Source: Syntrophorhabdaceae bacterium | GTDB lineage: Bacteria > Desulfobacterota > Syntrophorhabdia > Syntrophorhabdales > Syntrophorhabdaceae | Length of the DNA: 64,000 nucleotides | Assembly (NCBI GenBank): GCA_026415675.1 | Contig: JAOAGQ010000033.1 | Coordinates: forward strand, 1-64,000 | Direction: 5' to 3' | The notes under the pieces: generated by a model | Databases searched by the model: none | Seen by the model: only the letters and a program-made list of their open reading frames with translations | What the model was told of the DNA's origin: nothing | Position numbers and translations under genes: made by a program | Shown here: positions 62,901 to 64,000 of the stretch, piece by piece | Layout: each line of letters begins with the position of its first letter | Position numbering within the stretch: the stretch's first letter is position 1

Positions 62901-63808
62901 AGGAGAAGAGGAACATATACGACCGTAAAGGGCCTGTATATAAGGTGACCTTTGAGCCTGAGCCTACACCCTTCAATATACTGGAAAGGGAGGACAGGCC
63001 GGAGGTTGCCATTCTAAGGGAAGAGGGGAGTAACGGGGACAGGGAGATGACATCCGCCTTCTACCAGGCTGGTTTTAAACCCTGGGATATAACGATGACA
63101 GATTTAATAAGGGGTCGTATCAGCCTCGAGCGCTTCAGGGGGCTTGTGGCGGTTGGAGGATTCTCCTATGCCGATGTCCCTGAGAGTGCAAAGGGTTGGG
63201 CTGCCCCCATAAGGTTCTACGATAGATTGAAAGAGATGTTCGATGAGTTTTACAGACGTCCTGACACATTCTCCCTCGGGGTCTGTAACGGATGCCAGCT
63301 CTTTGCCCTGATCGGATGGGTACCATGGCCTGGTATACCCGATGAGAAACAGCCCCGTTTTGTGAAAAATATCTCCGGAAGGTTTGAATCGAGGTGGACT
63401 ACCGTTAAGATCCTTGAAAGCCCTGCCATTATGTTAAAGGGGATGGAAGGATCCATACTCGGTGTCTGGGTTGCCCACGGTGAGGGGAGGCTATATTTTC
63501 CCGATGAATCGATTATGGATGAGGTGTTGAGGAAAAAACTGGCCCCTCTATTCTACACGGACGATGAGGGCAGACTCGATGAGAAGGTATCCCGGATGTA
63601 TCCATTTAACCCCAATGGCTCCCCCTACGGTATGACCGCCCTTTGTACGGAAGATGGTCGCCACCTCGCCATGATGCCCCACCCTGAGAGGGCCTTCCTG
63701 AAATGGCAGTGGCCATGGATGCCGGAGGATTTAAGGCTTAGCCTTAAGGCATCGCCGTGGATAAGGATGTTCCAGAACGCAAGGGAATGGTGCGAAAGGA
63801 CAGGTTAG
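59990..63808 (+). CDS. purL: Phosphoribosylformylglycinamidine synthase, full-length fused form
   Basis: A 1272-residue enzyme that converts FGAR, glutamine and ATP to FGAM in purine synthesis. The N-terminal domain, two AIRS-like halves (HNFPTGIAPFPGAETGTGGR; IHDQGAGGPANVLKE; AVDGGKDSLSMATKV) and a C-terminal class I glutaminase are fused. The glutaminase nucleophile is in LGVCNGCQLF and the His/Glu pair in MPHPERAF. This matches the large PurL of gamma-proteobacteria and eukaryotes rather than the small PurL/PurQ/PurS set of many other bacteria. The ATG has GAGG upstream. Confidence 0.95.
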   Translation: MLHFFLKIDGEREFCFNVEAKEALTEEELSTLRQILAEGFIEESISDGPFIRDGRSVVELGPRMNFATAYSTNLVAICETCGLNKITRVERSRRYRIPPGVEVEHFIREHHDRMTECLYEKPLETFETGIIPEPVYEIPLIEKGPDAFLEIPGLAMDEWDRKLYYEYFVKEEGRNPTIVEIRDLDNANSEHSRHGYFKGKQIINGIPMPETLMEIVKSTLLANPSNSIIAFKDNSSGIKGYEIWTIIPERPGMASPFKKEKLYYHIIFTAETHNFPTGIAPFPGAETGTGGRIRDIQATGRGGLVIAGTAGYCTGNLLIPGYDLPWEDRYLPYPSNLASSLEVEIKASDGASDYGNKFGEPVILGFTRSFDLRLPPGERWGWIKKVMFTGGIGQIDDRHIEKEEAKKGMLIVQVGGPAYGIGVGGGSASSKLQGENEEELDFNAVQRGDAEMEQKLNRVIRACIEMGDKNPILSIHDQGAGGPANVLKELVEKAGGRIEIRRIALGDPTLSVLKIWIAEYQERCGFLISPERIEEFKDICRREKVNCEVLGEVTGDGRFVVHDEIDGSTPVNLNLSRVLGNMPQKTFVDERIDVKRVPFIPPPDVSFEDALKRVLKNLAAGSKRFLTNKVDRSVTGLIARQQCCGPLQLTVGDLAVVAQSHFGLTGAATSIGEQPIKMIVDPKAGARMAVGEAITNIIWAKVTSLTDIKCSANWMWAPKLPGEGAALYDAACAMREIMVALGIAVDGGKDSLSMATKVGDEIVKSPRELVISAYATMEDITKVVTPDIKHPGRSSILYIDISRGKGRLGGSVLAQVYGQIGDVSPDVDHPETLKKVFFVIQELISEDLILAGHDVSDGGLVTSLLEMAFSGNCGLEIDMEGELGLMERFFSEELGLVIECDTDKLALVEGRLNSYSAPYRIIGITRKEKRISIRYNGNRVLDHDMCALRDLWEETSYRIERLQMNPLCAEEEKRNIYDRKGPVYKVTFEPEPTPFNILEREDRPEVAILREEGSNGDREMTSAFYQAGFKPWDITMTDLIRGRISLERFRGLVAVGGFSYADVPESAKGWAAPIRFYDRLKEMFDEFYRRPDTFSLGVCNGCQLFALIGWVPWPGIPDEKQPRFVKNISGRFESRWTTVKILESPAIMLKGMEGSILGVWVAHGEGRLYFPDESIMDEVLRKKLAPLFYTDDEGRLDEKVSRMYPFNPNGSPYGMTALCTEDGRHLAMMPHPERAFLKWQWPWMPEDLRLSLKASPWIRMFQNAREWCERTG

Positions 63809-63811
63809 GTA

Positions 63812-64000
63812 TTAAAACAGGTGCCTTGTCCAGAGAAAGAACTGTCCTTTCGGGAAGGGCACATTGAGAAACCTGTCGAAGACGAGGTAGACAAAGGCCC
63901 AGACAACAAACGTAAGGGCCAACGATAGGACCCATTTTTCCCTTTCACCCAGTTTTAGCTGGATGAATGTGCAAAGGGGGGCCCCTAAATTAAATCCAAA
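63812..64000 (-). CDS. TctB-like small membrane subunit, C-terminal part
   Basis: The reading frame enters from beyond the window end and stops at TAA (63812-63814), giving the last 62 residues. It contains a membrane helix (VLSLALTFVVWAFVYLVF) and ends DRFLNVPFPKGQFFLWTRHLF. The DRxLxVxxPxG ending after a final helix is typical of the TctB subunit of tripartite tricarboxylate transporters. The rest of the system would lie to the right. It is convergent with purL, three bases apart. Confidence 0.7.
   Translation of the reverse strand, partial: FGFNLGAPLCTFIQLKLGEREKWVLSLALTFVVWAFVYLVFDRFLNVPFPKGQFFLWTRHLF

Noticed and set aside
1-64000. CRISPR arrays, insertion sequences, prophage, integron, rRNA
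   Set aside because: I saw no regularly spaced repeats, transposase or integrase genes, phage structural genes or rRNA sequence. The two tRNAs show no flanking integrase or duplicated 3' end.

Overview
The window looks like a chromosomal segment of an anaerobic, motile, Gram-negative bacterium, most like a syntrophic or fatty/aromatic-acid-degrading member of the former Deltaproteobacteria (Desulfobacterota). This rests on gene content: aldehyde:ferredoxin oxidoreductase, a Mo/W-bis-MGD oxidoreductase, three acyl-CoA dehydrogenases, a TRAP transporter, a B12 acyl-CoA mutase, two-subunit class I fumarase, sigma-54 and sigma-28 type promoters, and a probable selenoprotein. AGG/AGA and ATA codons are used heavily throughout. 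The species cannot be named from the sequence. I see no phage, insertion sequence, CRISPR array, rRNA or plasmid origin. No gene-free stretch exceeds 300 bases.

Layout. 0-3.5 kb: tRNA-Gly(CCC) and a large secreted multidomain protein with its own promoter and terminator. 3.6-5.4 kb: a ferritin-like di-iron protein followed by a nucleotide cyclase fused to hemerythrin. 5.4-8.1 kb: a molybdopterin oxidoreductase and a cupin. 8.2-11.8 kb (minus): a redox/signalling operon, VKOR-DsbA fusion, thioredoxin-like protein with an in-frame UGA and a SECIS-like hairpin, inositol-monophosphatase-like enzyme, V4R protein, soluble histidine kinase. 11.8-16 kb (minus): AOR, an unknown protein, a MoaD/ThiS-like carrier and a B12 radical-SAM protein. 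16.1-17.8 kb: single-domain response regulator and RlmI.

17.8-28.9 kb is a coherent catabolic locus: PAS histidine kinase and NtrC-type regulator, a near-perfect sigma-54 promoter before an acyl-CoA dehydrogenase, a second sigma-54 promoter before TRAP genes dctP, dctQ, dctM, then an acyl-CoA dehydrogenase with a winged-helix tail, an acyl-CoA ligase and two small unknown proteins. The logical reading is uptake, CoA activation and dehydrogenation of an unknown carboxylic acid under enhancer control. 28.9-31.2 kb: a sigma-28-like promoter, a secreted Cache protein and a chemoreceptor.

31.3-48.9 kb is mixed housekeeping: PNPOx-like protein, class II photolyase, fumarase, inositol-phosphate synthase with a CDP-alcohol phosphotransferase (inositol phospholipid), a GspE/PilB ATPase, folK, tatA, a UroD-like protein, a sugar epimerase, an MBL hydrolase, an rRNA methyltransferase, a DUF362 ferredoxin protein, a third acyl-CoA dehydrogenase, a GYD protein, mnmA and a CtpA protease. 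48.9-52.3 kb: a two-gene flavin/Fe-S oxidoreductase. 52.4-55.3 kb: tRNA-Glu(CTC), rdgB, rph, a degenerate amidase-like protein and trxB. 55.4-60 kb: two unknown genes, meaB and a two-subunit B12 mutase whose catalytic subunit lacks residues typical of methylmalonyl-CoA mutase. 60-63.8 kb: full-length PurL. The last 190 bases hold the C-terminus of a TctB-like membrane protein.

The strongest candidates for something new are the UGA-containing thioredoxin-like protein beside a VKOR-DsbA fusion, the divergent B12 mutase, the acyl-CoA dehydrogenase/winged-helix fusion in the sigma-54 locus, and the cyclase-hemerythrin fusion.
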